Of a stretch of DNA of 64,000 bases, positions 10,056-18,002 are shown in pieces. The DNA comes from Paenimyroides ummariense. GTDB taxonomy: Bacteria; Bacteroidota; Bacteroidia; Flavobacteriales; Flavobacteriaceae. The first letter of the stretch is position 1; each line of letters starts with the position of its first letter. Under the pieces are notes generated by a model. The model saw nothing but the letters and a program-made list of their open reading frames with translations, was not told where the DNA came from and searched no databases. A program made the translations under genes and the position numbers. The DNA lies in contig NZ_FOVI01000009.1 of the NCBI RefSeq assembly GCF_900115115.1, positions 62,001-126,000 of the forward strand, written 5' to 3'.

Positions 10056-10678
10056 GCGTTGTATTTTGGATTATGTTTTCTAAAATCGCTTTTACTTTCA
10101 AAAGTATGGTTACCAAGAATATCATGTAGGTTTAATTCCCGGATTAATCCTAACTTATAATAATGAACCAGTTCTTTTCTAAAAGAAAACATGTGAATTT
10201 CATTCAATAATTTAAACTGATATTTATTAACTGTCCCATCTTTAAAACGAATAGATAAAAAGTTATAAATACCTGCAGAGTTAACCGGATTGTACAAACT
10301 GCCGCCTCCAATATATTTATCTTCGTAAGTAACACAAGTAAACTCCATATTTTCAATTTCAAATAAATCAAAACGTCTGTCTAAAATCTCTACAAAATCC
10401 ATATAAAAATATATCTTACCTAAAGTGCTATAAGTTATATTCTCACTTCTCAACAGATTGCCTATTCTTACATAGAAAAAATTAACCAAATAATAAACAA
10501 TACTCAGAACAAAGATAAAAATCGTAACAAAATCAGGAAGATATCTATGAAAAAATAGAGCTATTGCTATCAAGGGAAGAATCACAACCCATTCTTTATC
10601 TATAATATCATAATACTTATATTTTGGCTCTGGCAAAACCTCAACAATACTTAAACCTTCTTCGGCATACGCTCTCAT
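10052..10678 (-). CDS. Two-helix membrane protein of unknown function
   Basis: About 208 residues from the ATG at 10678 (MRAYAEEGLS). The frame stays open upstream to 10735, but those extra codons are the translation of a rho-independent terminator hairpin (10699-10724) after the response-regulator gene, so I reject the longer start. Two adjacent membrane helices at about residues 30-65 are followed by a soluble domain of about 130 residues with a beta-rich look, perhaps PH-like. I recognise no family. It could be expressed by read-through from the LytTR operon or from a promoter overlapping the terminator. Confidence 0.7.
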   Translation of the reverse strand: MRAYAEEGLSIVEVLPEPKYKYYDIIDKEWVVILPLIAIALFFHRYLPDFVTIFIFVLSIVYYLVNFFYVRIGNLLRSENITYSTLGKIYFYMDFVEILDRRFDLFEIENMEFTCVTYEDKYIGGGSLYNPVNSAGIYNFLSIRFKDGTVNKYQFKLLNEIHMFSFRKELVHYYKLGLIRELNLHDILGNHTFESKSDFRKHNPKYNA

Positions 10679-10698
10679 AAAAATGTTTTTACTAATAT

Positions 10699-10724
10699 AA
10701 AAAAAAGCAACAAAAATGTTGCTT
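10699..10724 (-). terminator. Rho-independent terminator after the LytTR regulator gene
   Basis: On the minus strand AAGCAAC and GTTGCTT (arms at 10718-10724 and 10705-10711) form a hairpin with an AT loop, followed by a run of eight T. It begins just after the stop codon of the response-regulator gene. Confidence 0.8.
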
Positions 10725-10727
10725 GGT

Positions 10728-11444
10728 TTAATCAATATTCAATGAACCGTTTGAGTATTTATCGAAAAAATCTTTTTTATACACATCGCCCAAAGGAATT
10801 TCGGCATCGTTAATATATAATGTGTGATTGGTAAACGAATCAATATAATCTAAATTAATCACATACGATTTACTTACACGTTGAAAATAATTTTCAGGCA
10901 GTTTCTGGTGGATGCTTTTTAAATTCATTGCCGTAATAAGCTTTTGATTTTGGGTATGAATAATCACGTAATCCTTTAACCCCTCTACAAACCAGATATC
11001 CTTAAAATAAATTTTATGGTAACGACGGTCGGCTTTTATAAACAAAAAATCGGTGGTGTTTGATTCTATCGTGTTCTTTTGTTCGGCAAGTAAATCTATA
11101 TATAAAGTGGCTTTTTTAACGGCTTTGTCTAATCGGTTAACATCAATTGGTTTCAGCAAATAATCAATCGCATCAAATTCGTAACTTTTCAGTGCATATT
11201 GTGGGTAAGCCGTTGTAAAAACAATCAGCGTTTTTTCGGGTATCTGCATGGCATATTCCAAACCGTTCATTAAAGGCATTTCGATATCAAGAAAAATTAA
11301 ATCAACATCATTTTCCTTAATAAAATCTAACGCTTTTATGGCTGTAGAAAATTTTGCTTTAATTTCTATGTTCGATACTTCGCCTAAAAGTGCCTGCAAT
11401 TCTTCGCGTGCCAAAGGTTCATCGTCTATTATAATACAGTTCAT
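10728..11444 (-). CDS. LytTR-family response regulator
   Basis: 238-residue transcription regulator. The receiver domain (about 1-120) has the acidic pair in IIIDDEPLA, the phospho-acceptor Asp53 in IFLDIEMP, the Thr/Ser switch in VFTTAYP, and Lys in LLKPID. A LytTR DNA-binding domain (about 135-232) includes FIKADRRYHKIYFKDI and ENYFQRVSKSYVINLD. The gene overlaps the upstream histidine kinase gene by four bases, forming a LytS/LytT-type pair. A terminator follows it. Confidence 0.95.
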   Translation of the reverse strand: MNCIIIDDEPLAREELQALLGEVSNIEIKAKFSTAIKALDFIKENDVDLIFLDIEMPLMNGLEYAMQIPEKTLIVFTTAYPQYALKSYEFDAIDYLLKPIDVNRLDKAVKKATLYIDLLAEQKNTIESNTTDFLFIKADRRYHKIYFKDIWFVEGLKDYVIIHTQNQKLITAMNLKSIHQKLPENYFQRVSKSYVINLDYIDSFTNHTLYINDAEIPLGDVYKKDFFDKYSNGSLNID

Positions 11445-12547
11445 AACGGAATGGCTAAATTAACAATATATTCTTTTGGGTTATTGGTAATACTTAACTG
11501 GTAATTATTGCGATACAGTAATTCTAAACGTCTTTTTATGTTCGCTAAACCCAAACCATTGCTTTTGTTTTTTGAAAGCTGGTTTTCTTCGGCTTTTGAA
11601 TTGATACACACAAAATGCAGCTGTTTGTCTTTAATATCGATACTTATCTTCACAAATGTTTCATCGCCATTAGGATCTACGCTGTGTTTTATGGCATTTT
11701 CTATAAAAACGGTAAATAATCCGGGCGAAATAAAAGTGCTGTTTAGTGTGTTTTTATCGATATGATTTTCAATTTCAACCTTAAAATTATCCTTACGGAT
11801 TTGTTCCAGATTTAAAAAGTTCGAAATAAATTCAATTTCTGATGCTAAAATGGTTCTTTCTCCACTGTTTTCGTACAACTGATATCTTAAAAATTCTGAC
11901 AGACGAATAATTACTGTGTTTGCCATTTCGGGATTTGTACGGATCAATGCTTTTACGTTGTTCAACATATTAAACAAAAAATGCGGACTTACCTGATTCT
12001 TCAGTTCATTTAATTCCATCTCAAACGTAATGTTGTTTAGTTCGGTAATACGTTCGTTATCTTTAAGCCAGCGCTGCAATAATTTTATGGTGGTTGAAAC
12101 CGAAATTAAAGATGCACAAATAACGATCACTCCGTAAAAATCAGATCTTCTATTAATTTCCTTATGCATCAATCGGTGTGCTTCAGCATAATCTTGATGT
12201 AAATGCAGATTGAAATAGTTCTCATGAAAATAACTTAAAATCTGCACACCAGAAACAGCCAGCAAAATTAAAAAAACAGCATATCCTAAATATTTAGATC
12301 TAAACAAAAAGCACGGAACCAGCACGTACATATTTACATAAAACATGGCAACAAAGATTACGTAAACCATTGCTGCAGCGTAATATCCGTACGGCGTTCC
12401 GTACGAATCTACAAAGCTACCGCCATAAAGCATCAAGAAAAACACCGTTAAAAACAACACATGGCGTTTAATTCGGTAACGTTTATCTATCAAAAAATCC
12501 AATACTTTTTTATCTCTGTAATCCTGACATTCTGCAATCATCAACAC
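11441..12547 (-). CDS. LytS-type sensor histidine kinase
   Basis: 368 residues. About four membrane helices lie in residues 28-155, with little periplasmic sequence. Then comes a His_kinase (PF06580) dimerisation region with the phospho-acceptor His189 in VSPHFLFN, and a HATPase domain with FIENAIKHSV (N box) and GLGLANIKRRLELLY (G box). This architecture is the Bacteroidota YehU/LytS group and pairs with the LytTR regulator encoded directly downstream. The signal is unknown. A second in-frame ATG at residue 3 is equally possible as the start. Confidence 0.94.
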   Translation of the reverse strand: MLMIAECQDYRDKKVLDFLIDKRYRIKRHVLFLTVFFLMLYGGSFVDSYGTPYGYYAAAMVYVIFVAMFYVNMYVLVPCFLFRSKYLGYAVFLILLAVSGVQILSYFHENYFNLHLHQDYAEAHRLMHKEINRRSDFYGVIVICASLISVSTTIKLLQRWLKDNERITELNNITFEMELNELKNQVSPHFLFNMLNNVKALIRTNPEMANTVIIRLSEFLRYQLYENSGERTILASEIEFISNFLNLEQIRKDNFKVEIENHIDKNTLNSTFISPGLFTVFIENAIKHSVDPNGDETFVKISIDIKDKQLHFVCINSKAEENQLSKNKSNGLGLANIKRRLELLYRNNYQLSITNNPKEYIVNLAIPL

Positions 12548-12562
12548 AAAAAAATTTATGCT

Positions 12563-12571
12563 GCAAAGTTA
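12563..12571 (-). promoter_or_regulatory. -7 promoter element of the LytS/LytTR operon
   Basis: TAACTTTGC on the minus strand is an exact TAnnTTTG-type core, 15 bases before the kinase start. No clear TTTG is seen at the usual upstream distance. Confidence 0.5.
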
Positions 12572-12735
12572 AGGCTTCTTTTACAACCACTTACCTATAT
12601 TATACAAACCACCTAATTTATTATATCAAAAAAACAAATTATGGGTTTTGTATAAAAAAACCAAGGTTTCATCTAAAAAACAAAAAATGCGTGGTTTTAA
12701 GCAAGTTCTTTGCACTGTATTTAAACAAATGGTTT

Positions 12736-13176
12736 ATGAATATTGATACTTTTCAAACATTTTTAGAACGAATAGATCCTGCTTTAACTAAAGAGGAAAA
12801 GAAAGATAAAATGGTGCAAATTGCCGATATTAGTTTGTTTACCCAATGTTACAACACCCAGATAACTTTTATGGGTTGTATTGAATACGATATTAATATT
12901 ATTGAACAAAACGGCATTAAAACAGGCATTTTGTTTTGCGATTTAAACAAGTTAAAAAAAGATTCGTTTAATCCTTGGTTGTACACTCCGTTTTCGTCAC
13001 CGTTTTTTAGATCGCAGACAAATGTAGATGATTTTTGGTTTGTTTTTGTTGAAGAGCACATAAACCCAAACGCTAAAAAATTCACCGATTTTATCGAACA
13101 AAACAATCTAACAGACTTTTACAGCAAGATATTTTTACTGAGTTATTTTGAATCAACCCTACACCAACTAAAATAA
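12736..13176 (+). CDS. Hypothetical cytoplasmic protein
   Basis: 146 residues from the ATG at 12736 (MNIDTFQTFLERIDPAL); the frame also reaches back to 12691, but those residues look non-native. It has no signal peptide or membrane helix and no family I recognise. The sequence is acidic, with aromatic-rich stretches (DDFWFVFVEE, FNPWLYTPF). It is followed 24 bases later by a 70-residue gene and then a cyclase gene, so the three may form one transcription unit. Confidence 0.65.
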   Translation: MNIDTFQTFLERIDPALTKEEKKDKMVQIADISLFTQCYNTQITFMGCIEYDINIIEQNGIKTGILFCDLNKLKKDSFNPWLYTPFSSPFFRSQTNVDDFWFVFVEEHINPNAKKFTDFIEQNNLTDFYSKIFLLSYFESTLHQLK

Positions 13177-13200
13177 TAATTGTTTAACGATTGAATAAAT

Positions 13201-13413
13201 ATGATACGGATTTTTAAAACAAACGTTACACACGCTACAGACGGAAACCATTTATTAGAAAATGTTCTGCAGCAGAAATACCCGCACTTTAAAATTAATT
13301 TTGATTTAGAAGATTGCGACAATATTTTACGAATTGAAGGTACCGATTATGAGTCGAACGAAATTATTGCCTTAATGGATACCAACGGTTTTTTATGCGA
13401 AGAATTACATTAA
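13201..13413 (+). CDS. Small HMA-like ferredoxin-fold protein
   Basis: 70 residues. The order of strand and helix (MIRIFKTNVT, helix, FKINFDLEDCDNILRIEG, helix, FLCEEL) resembles the small heavy-metal-associated-like domain proteins common in flavobacteria, but the CxxC metal site is absent. It lies 15 bases before the cyclase gene and is likely co-transcribed with it. Function unknown. Confidence 0.7.
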   Translation: MIRIFKTNVTHATDGNHLLENVLQQKYPHFKINFDLEDCDNILRIEGTDYESNEIIALMDTNGFLCEELH

Positions 13414-13428
13414 CCTAAAAACACACGC

Positions 13429-14556
13429 ATGTTTCAAGATTTCGCAGCCTGGTTTAAAAATAAAATCAACAATAACTTAGCTTACAATTTACGGCAGGTT
13501 TGCTACATTGTAGGCATTTGGGTTTTTGTTACGTTGTTTTTTATCTACCTAAAGTTTAACGACATTCCTGAAAGTTTTTTAGTAGAAATATACCAGTTAG
13601 ATTACAGTATTTCAAAAAAACAAATGTATCAGGCGGCATTATTCATTGGATTATCTTTTGGTTCAGTATTGGGATTTTTGCATGTATTTGTATATCCTTA
13701 TATCGAAAGAACCCAGAAACTTTTATTCAATATTGTGTTTAGAATCACTGTTTTCTGTCTGCTTTCGCACATTGTTTATTATACATTGCTCACTTATTAC
13801 GGATATTCTATGAACACCAAATTCGTTATTTGGGGTTTTAACGATCCGGGAACCATAAACATTTTAATGTACGCTTTTGTAACCGAATTTTTGGTAGGAT
13901 TGATTATACTTCTACGACGCAATTTGGGTAGAAAATACTTTATCAATACCATTAAAAACACCTACCGGCATCCGAAAGAAGAAAATCGAGTTTTTATGTT
14001 TTTAGATTTGGAAGATTCCACGGTTATTGCCAACAAAATGGGACATTTGAATTTTAGCAGATTTATCCAGGATTGTTTTTGGGATTTATCGGATATCACA
14101 CTGAAATACGGTGCCGAAATTTATCAATTTGTTGGTGATGAAGCGGTAATAACCTGGAAAGTTTCAAAAAATTTCGATTACGAGAAATGTATTGCCCTTT
14201 ATTTTGCCTACAAAGAATTGTTAGAAAGTAAAACCGATTTTTACATCAAGAAATACCAGACAATACCCAACTTTCGATGTGCCCTTCACAGCGGAAAAGT
14301 TTCTGCAGCTTTGGTTGGCGATTATAAAAAAGAAATTGCCTATCACGGAAATGTTCTAAATTTAGGATCGCGCTTGCAGAAAACCTGCAAAGAACACAAT
14401 GCCGATATTTTAATTTCGGAAGATTTTTCAGAGAACCTAAAAGATCATTGGTACGGTTTAACTCCAATTACTTTGCATCATTTAAAAGGCATCAACGATA
14501 TACAAACCGCTTATAAAGTTTGTGAAGAAAACAAGAAGTATTATTTTTATTTGTGA
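13429..14556 (+). CDS. Membrane class III adenylate/guanylate cyclase-domain protein
   Basis: 375 residues. The N-terminal half has about four to five membrane helices (about 25-165). The C-terminal half is a class III nucleotide cyclase domain starting at about residue 185. FLDLEDSTVIA carries the first metal Asp, FVGDEAVITW the second Asp, and YHGNVLNLGSRL the Asn and Arg that orient and stabilise the transition state. Core catalytic residues therefore appear present; substrate choice (ATP or GTP) cannot be read safely. It could make a cyclic nucleotide in response to a membrane cue. Confidence 0.85.
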   Translation: MFQDFAAWFKNKINNNLAYNLRQVCYIVGIWVFVTLFFIYLKFNDIPESFLVEIYQLDYSISKKQMYQAALFIGLSFGSVLGFLHVFVYPYIERTQKLLFNIVFRITVFCLLSHIVYYTLLTYYGYSMNTKFVIWGFNDPGTINILMYAFVTEFLVGLIILLRRNLGRKYFINTIKNTYRHPKEENRVFMFLDLEDSTVIANKMGHLNFSRFIQDCFWDLSDITLKYGAEIYQFVGDEAVITWKVSKNFDYEKCIALYFAYKELLESKTDFYIKKYQTIPNFRCALHSGKVSAALVGDYKKEIAYHGNVLNLGSRLQKTCKEHNADILISEDFSENLKDHWYGLTPITLHHLKGINDIQTAYKVCEENKKYYFYL

Positions 14557-14604
14557 TTGAATATAATAAACTTGTATCATCTTCCTTAATTTTTAATCAA
14601 AAAA

Positions 14605-14633
14605 TCCTACAAGGTTTTAAAAACCTTGCAGGA
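14605..14633. repeat. Palindromic repeat, TACAAGG family (half element)
   Basis: Near-perfect inverted repeat with core arms CAAGGTTT and AAACCTTG inside flanking CCTA and CAGG. It is the same family as the pairs at 36501-36577 and 37123-37183. Between the cyclase and mpl stop codons it may also serve as a bidirectional terminator. Confidence 0.75.
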
Positions 14634-14661
14634 TAAATTATAATTTAAAAAACGCTTTAAG

Positions 14662-16017
14662 TTATTCTATAATACTTTGAACCTCATCAAAATTCAGTCC
14701 GCCGTAATTTCCGGAACTCATCAGCAATAAAACCGAATCGGTGAAATCCTGCACTAGTAAAAACGATTTGAACTCTTCAGGATTGGTGTAAACAATTATA
14801 TTTTCGCGGTTAAACGCTTGTTCTATCTGTTCCTTTGTAACTTCTTGTAGCTTTTTAATAGCAACCGCATCTGGTGAATAAAACACAACAGCAACATCGG
14901 CAGCATCTAACGCACCTTGATATTCTGTTAAAAACTCGGCATTTAAACTGCTGTATGTATGCAATTCCAAACAAGCAATCAATTTTTTCTGCGGATATTG
15001 CTTTTTAACTGCCTGCGTTGTTGCAGACACTTTACTTGGCGAATGCGCAAAATCTTTATAAGCAACCGCCGTTTCTGTAACGGCAATTTTTTCTAATCGT
15101 TTACTTGCACCTTTGAACGATGCAATGGCTTCGTAAAACTCGGCTTCATCAATTCCCATGTTCTGACAAATCCATTTTGCACCTGCCAAATTACTTAAAT
15201 TATGCGCACCAAAAACTTCAATAGGCATGGCTCCATCTAAGGTTTCCAAATACGTAATTCCGTTATCGATAGAATATTCTGGTAACGAATACGGCATTTT
15301 ACGGATTGGTTTTTCTGCTTCCTCGGCAATTTGTTTTACAACAGCATCGTCTTCGTTATAAACCAGAATTCCGCCGTTTGTAATTTTATCTATAAATATT
15401 TTGAATTGATCTACATAGTTTTCAAACGTTGGAAACACGTTGATATGATCCCAAGCAATACCGCTTATCAAGGCAATATTTGGTTGGTACAGATGAAATT
15501 TCGGACGTAAATCGGTTGGTGATGACAAATATTCATCGCCTTCAATCACAATAAAATCGTTTTCTTTTGTTAAATGCACCATATTGGTAAAACCTTCTAA
15601 TTGTGCGCCTACTAAGAAATCCACCGCTACGTTATGATAGTTCATTACGTGCAAAATCATGGAAGTAATGGTTGTTTTGCCGTGCGATCCGCCAATAACA
15701 ACTCGAGTTTTGTTTTTTGAATGTTCAAAAATAAATTCAGGGTACGAATATATTTTCAATCCTAATTCTTGCGCTTTTAACAATTCCGGATTATCTGCTT
15801 TTGCGTGCATACCTAAAATTACCGCATCAATTTCGCTGGTAATTTTTTCTGCAAACCATCCTTCTTCCGCCGGAAACAGACCTTTTGCCTGCAAACGTGA
15901 TCTCGATGGTTCAAAAATAGCATCGTCGCTACCTGTAACTACATCGCCTTTATCATGTAAAGCCAAAGCCAAATTGTGCATGGCGCTGCCGCCTATTGCT
16001 ATAAAATGTACGCGCAT
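14662..16017 (-). CDS. mpl: UDP-N-acetylmuramate:L-alanyl-gamma-D-glutamyl-meso-diaminopimelate ligase
   Basis: 451-residue Mur-ligase family enzyme that joins recycled murein tripeptide to UDP-MurNAc in the cytoplasm. The N-terminal nucleotide domain starts MRVHFIAIGGSAMHNLA, typical of Mpl and MurC. The ATP loop is GGSHGKTT (109-116), and the central domain includes EGDEYLSS and AWDHINVFP. The C-terminal ligase domain has KDFAHSPSKV, which in Mpl replaces the MurC DDYAHHP pattern. Length is normal. It is convergent with the cyclase gene, separated by a palindromic repeat. Confidence 0.93.
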   Translation of the reverse strand: MRVHFIAIGGSAMHNLALALHDKGDVVTGSDDAIFEPSRSRLQAKGLFPAEEGWFAEKITSEIDAVILGMHAKADNPELLKAQELGLKIYSYPEFIFEHSKNKTRVVIGGSHGKTTITSMILHVMNYHNVAVDFLVGAQLEGFTNMVHLTKENDFIVIEGDEYLSSPTDLRPKFHLYQPNIALISGIAWDHINVFPTFENYVDQFKIFIDKITNGGILVYNEDDAVVKQIAEEAEKPIRKMPYSLPEYSIDNGITYLETLDGAMPIEVFGAHNLSNLAGAKWICQNMGIDEAEFYEAIASFKGASKRLEKIAVTETAVAYKDFAHSPSKVSATTQAVKKQYPQKKLIACLELHTYSSLNAEFLTEYQGALDAADVAVVFYSPDAVAIKKLQEVTKEQIEQAFNRENIIVYTNPEEFKSFLLVQDFTDSVLLLMSSGNYGGLNFDEVQSIIE

Positions 16018-16073
16018 TGTTTTTTATTTTAGTAACAAAACTACATTTTTTTAGGGGAATAGGAAATAGAATC

Positions 16074-16100
16074 AAGAAGAAAGAAGAAAGAAGAAAGAAC
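16074..16100. repeat. Short tandem repeat, AAGAAGA x3
   Basis: Three exact 7-base units AAGAAGA followed by a partial unit and further purine-rich sequence to about 16112, in the gap upstream of mpl. Low-complexity; no function inferred. Confidence 0.7.
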
Positions 16101-16174
16101 AAAGAGAAAAGATTTTTAATTAATCCGATTTATTTAATTACTTTGCTTAAGGTTATAAGATACGTGCTTTATTA

Positions 16175-16456
16175 ATGAAACATCTGATTTTAAATATTGC
16201 GTCAATTTTAATGTTCATATTTTACTATTGCATTAATAATAACGATTTCACGAAAGAACAACTTGTTTTTCATTTTGGTTCTCGATCAATATTATTTGTA
16301 TTATCGATAGCCATTCTGATGCTTATTTTTATTGTAAACCTTTTTTACTTTTTAAAACTTAAGAAAAGTACTCAAAAATGGATAAGCTTAATTTTTATTG
16401 TAATTGCTGTTATAAGTTTATATGCATTTCTATTTCAATCTCCCTTATTGTATTAA
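16175..16456 (+). CDS. Small three-helix membrane protein
   Basis: 93 residues with three predicted membrane helices (about 5-20, 38-60, 68-88) and a basic loop LKLKKSTQKW between the last two. I recognise no family. It is a single-gene unit ahead of a terminator and the toxin-antitoxin pair on the other strand. Confidence 0.65.
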   Translation: MKHLILNIASILMFIFYYCINNNDFTKEQLVFHFGSRSILFVLSIAILMLIFIVNLFYFLKLKKSTQKWISLIFIVIAVISLYAFLFQSPLLY

Positions 16457-16495
16457 TTTTATTGATTGAGTTTCATAAATCATTAACAACCTATA

Positions 16496-16524
16496 AGAGA
16501 TTCCTCCTTTGTCGGAATGACAAA
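16496..16524. repeat. Possible dispersed repeat fragment
   Basis: The stretch centred on GTCGGAATGACAAA resembles, from memory, an intergenic repeat scattered in many bacterial genomes. It is GC-richer than its surroundings. No second copy is seen in this window, so support is weak. Confidence 0.25.
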
Positions 16525-16571
16525 CTATGTGAAATTTTGAGAGTGAACAAGTATTGACAAACTGAAATAAC

Positions 16572-16633
16572 AAAAAAGAGTAAAAACATATCGTCTTTAC
16601 TCTATTTTCTATTTTCTATTTTCTAATTTACTG
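16572..16633. terminator. Terminator repeat, copy 1 (downstream of toxin gene)
   Basis: AGAGTAAA (16577-16584) pairs with TTTACTCT (16596-16603); A-run and T-rich flanks allow use from both strands. The roughly 60-base sequence is repeated almost exactly at 17939-18002, including the loop CGTC and the tail CTATTTTCTAATT. Confidence 0.75.
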
Positions 16634-16638
16634 AAAAA

Positions 16639-16932
16639 CTAAAGATTTTGCCAGCTTTCAGGATTTTGTGAAGTATGGAAAACAGAGTAAACAATTATTT
16701 CATTACCGTTTATTTGATAAATGATTAAATAAGGAAATTTACTTACTAATGCTTCTCTAAAAGGAGGTGTTTTCTCTGAAAATTGAAACGGATTTTTCAA
16801 AATTATATTAAACAATTTGTCAACACATGAAATAAAACGCTTACCTAATTTAGTTTGTTGCAGTTCATACCAATCCACAGCATCAGCCATTTCAGCCTTC
16901 GCTTTAGGTAAAATCACTAAACGATAATTCAT
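16639..16932 (-). CDS. RelE/ParE-superfamily toxin
   Basis: 97 residues. The order of segments is that of the ParE/RelE fold: MNYRLVILPKAKAEMADAVDWY (first strand and helix), LGKRFISCVDKLFNIILKNP (second helix), FPYLIIYQINGNEIIVYSVFH (strands). The residues after VFH (TSQNPESW) match the usual C-terminus (HxxRxPxxW), with Ser-Gln in place of the usual basic residue. It could act on gyrase or on ribosome-bound mRNA. Its start overlaps the antitoxin stop by four bases. Confidence 0.88.
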   Translation of the reverse strand: MNYRLVILPKAKAEMADAVDWYELQQTKLGKRFISCVDKLFNIILKNPFQFSEKTPPFREALVSKFPYLIIYQINGNEIIVYSVFHTSQNPESWQNL

Positions 16933-17189
16933 TTATTTACTCGTTCTAACAATTCCTTTTTACAATCTTCCCATAACAAACCTTGAACTTTTCCGTTTTC
17001 ATAATCGTTTTTTCTTTCTATAAGTTCATTGATAAAATCTTTTGGTATTAAAGACCCATTATCAGTTGGAATTTGAAAATCTTCTGTAACTGTTATAGAC
17101 ACAGGTTTTCCGTTATAGAAACTCTTTAGTTTTTCTATAAACTCTTCTGTAATTTCATTTGCAGATGAAAATCGAAATGTAGTATCCAT
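16929..17189 (-). CDS. Antitoxin of the RelE/ParE pair
   Basis: 86 residues, directly upstream of the toxin gene with an ATGA overlap. It is acidic and helical with a C-terminal stretch (WEDCKKELLERVNK) like the toxin-wrapping tails of such antitoxins. I cannot name the DNA-binding fold. The call rests mainly on position, size and partner. Confidence 0.75.
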   Translation of the reverse strand: MDTTFRFSSANEITEEFIEKLKSFYNGKPVSITVTEDFQIPTDNGSLIPKDFINELIERKNDYENGKVQGLLWEDCKKELLERVNK

Positions 17190-17294
17190 AGCTCTAATGT
17201 ATTTCTTTCAAAGATAATGATTTTTAAAGAATTGATAAAACCTTAGAGTTTAGAGATTTTAATTAATTTTACAGCTCATTTAAAAACACACATG

Positions 17295-17311
17295 AAAAAA
17301 AAAAAAAAAAA
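17295..17311 (+). repeat. Poly-A tract (17 A) directly after an ATG
   Basis: ATG at 17292-17294 is followed by 17 A. As read, the ATG frame ends after seven codons (AAT TAG). With 16 A the ATG would run into the frame of the gene at 17347-17940. See that gene. Confidence 0.85.
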
Positions 17312-17346
17312 TTAGAGGTGGAAAAAGAAGGTTAAAAGCCATTAAA

Positions 17347-17940
17347 TTGTGGGTAGAAAACAATAAAATGTTAGACATAGATTATTTACGTTCTTATGAA
17401 AAAGATTATGTAAAATTTCGTATTGGTCCTTGGGGGCGATTTATTATAAACAATATTGAGTTTCCGCAGCCTAAAAAAATGTTTAAAAGAGAATTTATAA
17501 ATGGCTTAATAGATATTTATACTTCATGGCAAGATCAATTAAACAAACTTAATGAACCTTATTATTTGAAAATTTGGCTATTTGAAAAAGATTTAAAAAA
17601 ATCACAAGTAGTTTGTGCTATCAATTCTAAAATAGATTTTTATGTAAACACTTTCGAAAAAACTGATACTTCAAAACATTCAAACAAATTACTTTCTTTT
17701 AAAAACAGTAATCCAAAATTAAATGATTTTCAGTGGGAAATGGCTTTAGATAATTTATATGTTGAAGATGATATCATTCAAAATAAAAATGAATATTCCA
17801 ACGAAAGAGATTATTTAGAAGCAAAAAAATGGTTTAACAAAGTTGTTTTAAAAGAATATAAACGAATTGAAATTTTTGAAGGTAATCGATCATTTTATGT
17901 TTTAGATAATGATGTGGTTTGGATTGGTGAAAGAAAATAA
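17347..17940 (+). CDS. Hypothetical protein with start disrupted by a poly-A tract
   Basis: The open frame has no good start: TTG at 17347 or ATG at 17368 (MLDIDYLRSYEKD). The frame stays open upstream through IRGGKRRLKAIKLW to the A17 tract, where an ATG at 17292 is one base out of frame. One A fewer gives an N-terminus MKKKKKIRGGKRRLK. I think this is the natural start, which makes the gene a candidate for slippage at the tract. The protein (about 197-216 residues) is soluble, lysine- and aromatic-rich, and not recognised. It sits beside the toxin-antitoxin pair, and near-identical terminators flank the three genes. Confidence 0.65.
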   Translation: MWVENNKMLDIDYLRSYEKDYVKFRIGPWGRFIINNIEFPQPKKMFKREFINGLIDIYTSWQDQLNKLNEPYYLKIWLFEKDLKKSQVVCAINSKIDFYVNTFEKTDTSKHSNKLLSFKNSNPKLNDFQWEMALDNLYVEDDIIQNKNEYSNERDYLEAKKWFNKVVLKEYKRIEIFEGNRSFYVLDNDVVWIGERK

Positions 17941-18002
17941 AAAAAGAGTAAAAACATCGCGTCTTTACTCTTTTTACTCTTTTCTCTATTTTCTAATTAC
18001 TG
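17939..18002. terminator. Terminator repeat, copy 2
   Basis: Same sequence as 16572-16633 with few changes: AGAGTAAA, loop with CGTC, TTTACTCT, then a T-rich tail ending CTATTTTCTAATTACTG. It lies between two convergent genes and contains the stop codon of the minus-strand gene that ends at 17997. Confidence 0.75.

Noticed and set aside
10679-10735. Longer N-terminus of the membrane protein gene at 10052
   Set aside because: These codons are a terminator hairpin and T run of the preceding gene; the ATG at 10678 fits better.
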